From Aurelia coerulea (lineage: Eukaryota; Cnidaria; Scyphozoa; Semaeostomeae; Ulmaridae), in the NCBI GenBank assembly GCA_039566865.1, contig CM076960.1, positions 7,454,501-7,518,500 on the forward strand: DNA of 64,000 nt, in the 5' to 3' direction. The position numbers were made by a program, and so were the translations under genes. Of this stretch, positions 61,901 to 64,000 are shown piece after piece (position 1 is the stretch's first letter; every line of letters begins with the position of its first letter). Under the pieces are notes generated by a model. That model saw only the letters and a list, made by a program, of their open reading frames with translations. It searched no databases and was not told the DNA's origin.

Positions 61901-64000
61901 ATTAAAGTACGTTAATCCACAATTTTTGTGTTTATATTTTGTTTTCTTTAAGAAAATAAACATTTAATTAATCAATGTTTGTTTATGCAGTAAAGCTAAA
62001 ATGACACTAAAGTAAAAACTAATGTCTATAGTAATGTTTCGAAAAATAGTTGCTGCAGTACTAATTTAGTGTTATAAAAGATTATACTGGCAGAACTAAA
62101 GTTTTATAGGACGATGAGTGCAATGGTCTTTATAGTATAATTTCTAGCTATTAAAGTACGTTAATCCACACTTTTTGTGTTTATATTTTTATTTCTTTAA
62201 GAAAATAAACATTTAATTAATCGATGTTTGTTTATGCAGTGAAGCTAAAATGAGACTAAAGAAAAAACTAATGTCTATAGTAATACTTCGAAAAATAGTT
62301 GCTGCAGCACTAATATAGTGTTATAAAAGATGTTAGTGGCAGAACTAAAGTTTTAAAGAACGATGAGTGCTAAACGCTCTATAATATAAATTGTAGCTAA
62401 TAAAGTACGTTAATCCATACTTTTTGTGTTGATATTTTGTTTTCTTTGAGAAAATAAACATTTAATTATTGGATGTTTGTTTATGCAGTAAAGCTAAAAT
62501 TAAAGCGAAAGCAAAAGAAAATACCAATATCTATAGTAATGTATCCGAGAATGGTTGCTGCAGCACTAATATAGTGTTATAAAAGATGTTACTGGCAGAA
62601 CTAAAGTTTTAAAGAACGATGAGTGCAAAACTCTTTATAATATAAATTGTAGCTATTAAAGTACGTTAATCCACAAGTTTTGTGTTTATATTTTGTTTTC
62701 TTTGAGAAAATAAACATTTAATTAATCGATGTTTGCTTATGCAGTGAAGCTAAAATTAGACTAAAGAAAAAACTAATGTCTATAGCAATGTTTCGAAAAA
62801 TAGTTGCTGCAGAACTAATATAGTGTTATAAAAGATGTTACTGGCAGAACTAAAGTTTTATAGGACGATGAGTGCAATAGTCTTTATAATATAAATTGTA
62901 GCTATTAAAGTACGTTAATCCATACTTTTTGTGTTGATATTTTGTTTTCTTTGAGAAAATAAACATTTAATTATTCGATGTTTGTTTATGCCGTAAAGCT
63001 AAAATTAAAGCTAAAGCAAAAGAAAATACCAATATCTATAGTAAAGTATCCGAGAATGGTTGCTGCAGCACTAATATAGTGTTATAAAAGATGTTACTGG
63101 CAGAACTAAAGTTTTAAAGAACGATGAGTGCAAAACTCTTTATAATATAAATTGTAGCTATTAAAGTACGTTAATCCACAATTTTTGTGTTGATATTTTG
63201 TTTTATTTAAGAAAATAAACATTTAATTAATCAATGTTTGTTTATGCAGTAAAGCTAAAATGACACTAAAGTAAAAACTAATGTCTATAGTAATTTTTAC
63301 AAGAATGGTTGCTGCAGCACTAATATAGTGTTATAAAAGATGATACTGGCAGAACTAAAGTTTTATAGGACGATGAGTGCAATGGTCTTTATAATATAAA
63401 TTCTAGCTATTAAAGTACGTTAATCCACACTTTTTGTGTTTATATTTTGTTTTCCTTGAGAAAATAAACATTTAATTGATCGATGTTTGTTTATGCAGTA
63501 AAGCTAAAATGACACTAAAGTAAAAACTAAAGTCTATAGTAATTTTTACAAGAATAGTTGCTGCAGCATAAATATAGTGCTATAAAATAAATTACTGGCA
63601 GATCTAAAGTTTTAAAGAACGATGAGTGCAAAACTCTTTATAATATAAATTGTAGCTATTAAATTACGTTAATCCACAATTATTGTGCTTATATTTTGTT
63701 TTCTTTAAGAAAATAAACATTTAATTAATCGATGTTTGTTTATGCAGTGAAGCTAAAATGAGACTAAAGAAAAAACTAATGTCTATAGTAATGTTTCGAA
63801 AAATAGTTGCTGCAGTACTAATATAGTGTTATAAAAGATGATACTGGCAGAACTAAAGTTTTATAGGACGATGAGTGCAATGGTCTTTATAATATAAATT
63901 CTAGCTATTAAAGAACGTTAATCCACACTTTTTGTGTTTATATTTTGTTTTCTTTGAGAAAATAAACATTTAATTAATCGATGTTTGTTTATGCAGTGAA

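Larger units (their letters stand above)
34932..64000 (+). repeat. Satellite 2: about 117 copies of a 249-bp AT-rich monomer, continuing past the window
   Basis: The anchor agtgcaa recurs at 34,940, 35,190, 35,439, 35,689 and 35,938 with 249-bp spacing and one orientation throughout. Two main monomer types alternate. Type A has cacactttttgtg, ccttgag, ttgatcg, gtaaagc, gacactaaag, tttttacaag and gcataaat. Type B has cacaatttttgtg, ctttaag, ttaatcg, gtgaagc, gagactaaag, gtttcgaaa and gtactaat. The basic unit is thus a 498-bp dimer. The left edge is abrupt: the first monomer is already close to consensus. Monomers after about 61,900 are more varied (ttgtgttgatatt, ctttgagaaa). No open frames longer than about 60 codons survive in it. 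It shares no sequence with satellite 1. Confidence 0.97.

Noticed and set aside
11832..64000. CRISPR-like array
   Set aside because: The repeats are directly adjacent 170- and 249-bp monomers without unique spacers, in clearly eukaryotic DNA.

Overview
The window looks like non-coding, repeat-dominated DNA from an animal nuclear genome. It is AT-rich and has no convincing intact gene. It carries decayed transposable elements of several eukaryotic classes (non-LTR retrotransposon, hAT-like, Tc1/mariner-like, Mutator-like) and two very large satellite arrays with higher-order structure. A marine invertebrate such as a cnidarian would fit the mix of elements, but that is only a guess. Nothing points to a bacterium, organelle or virus.

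Layout. (1) 1-11,830: a transposon graveyard. It holds a ~30-bp degenerate minisatellite (870-1050), two ends of one dispersed element (1702-1799 and 3720-3823), and a 65-bp tandem repeat (2745-2895). A 1,672-bp foldback element with ~780-bp inverted arms and a perfect 9-bp target duplication lies at 3824-5495. It is followed by a decayed LINE 3' end (5731-6448), a Tc1/mariner-like element flanked by TA (7083-7868), a small inverted-repeat element (8228-8430), a long ATG trinucleotide tract (8478-8607), a hAT-like MITE with perfect 13-bp ends and a perfect 8-bp target duplication (9052-9627), and a second LINE tail (10,867-11,174). (2) 11,832-33,137: satellite 1, about 125 tandem copies of a 170-bp monomer, all in one orientation. 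It is organised in blocks of 21, 22 and 43 monomers, including a near-identical 7,308-bp tandem duplication. (3) 33,138-34,931: a 1.8-kb non-satellite bridge with a cluster of perfect 12-bp palindromes and a stem-loop downstream of a TATA-like sequence. (4) 34,932-64,000 and beyond: satellite 2, about 117 copies of a 249-bp AT-rich monomer, mostly alternating A and B types (498-bp dimer). It contains rarer variant monomers, hybrids and multi-kilobase duplications, and it runs off the right end.

The most notable content is the pair of unrelated satellites lying side by side. Both are arranged hierarchically and both have conserved dyad symmetries in the monomer. In satellite 1 a 10-bp inverted repeat holds or flanks every CpG of the consensus monomer. 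This is the sort of architecture seen at centromeres or other heterochromatic blocks, but the sequence alone cannot show a centromeric role. The small open frames in the window are mostly chance frames or by-products of repeats. Two short coding-like fragments of unknown origin (3572-3719 and 6451-6687) are the only hints of former genes outside the LINE.
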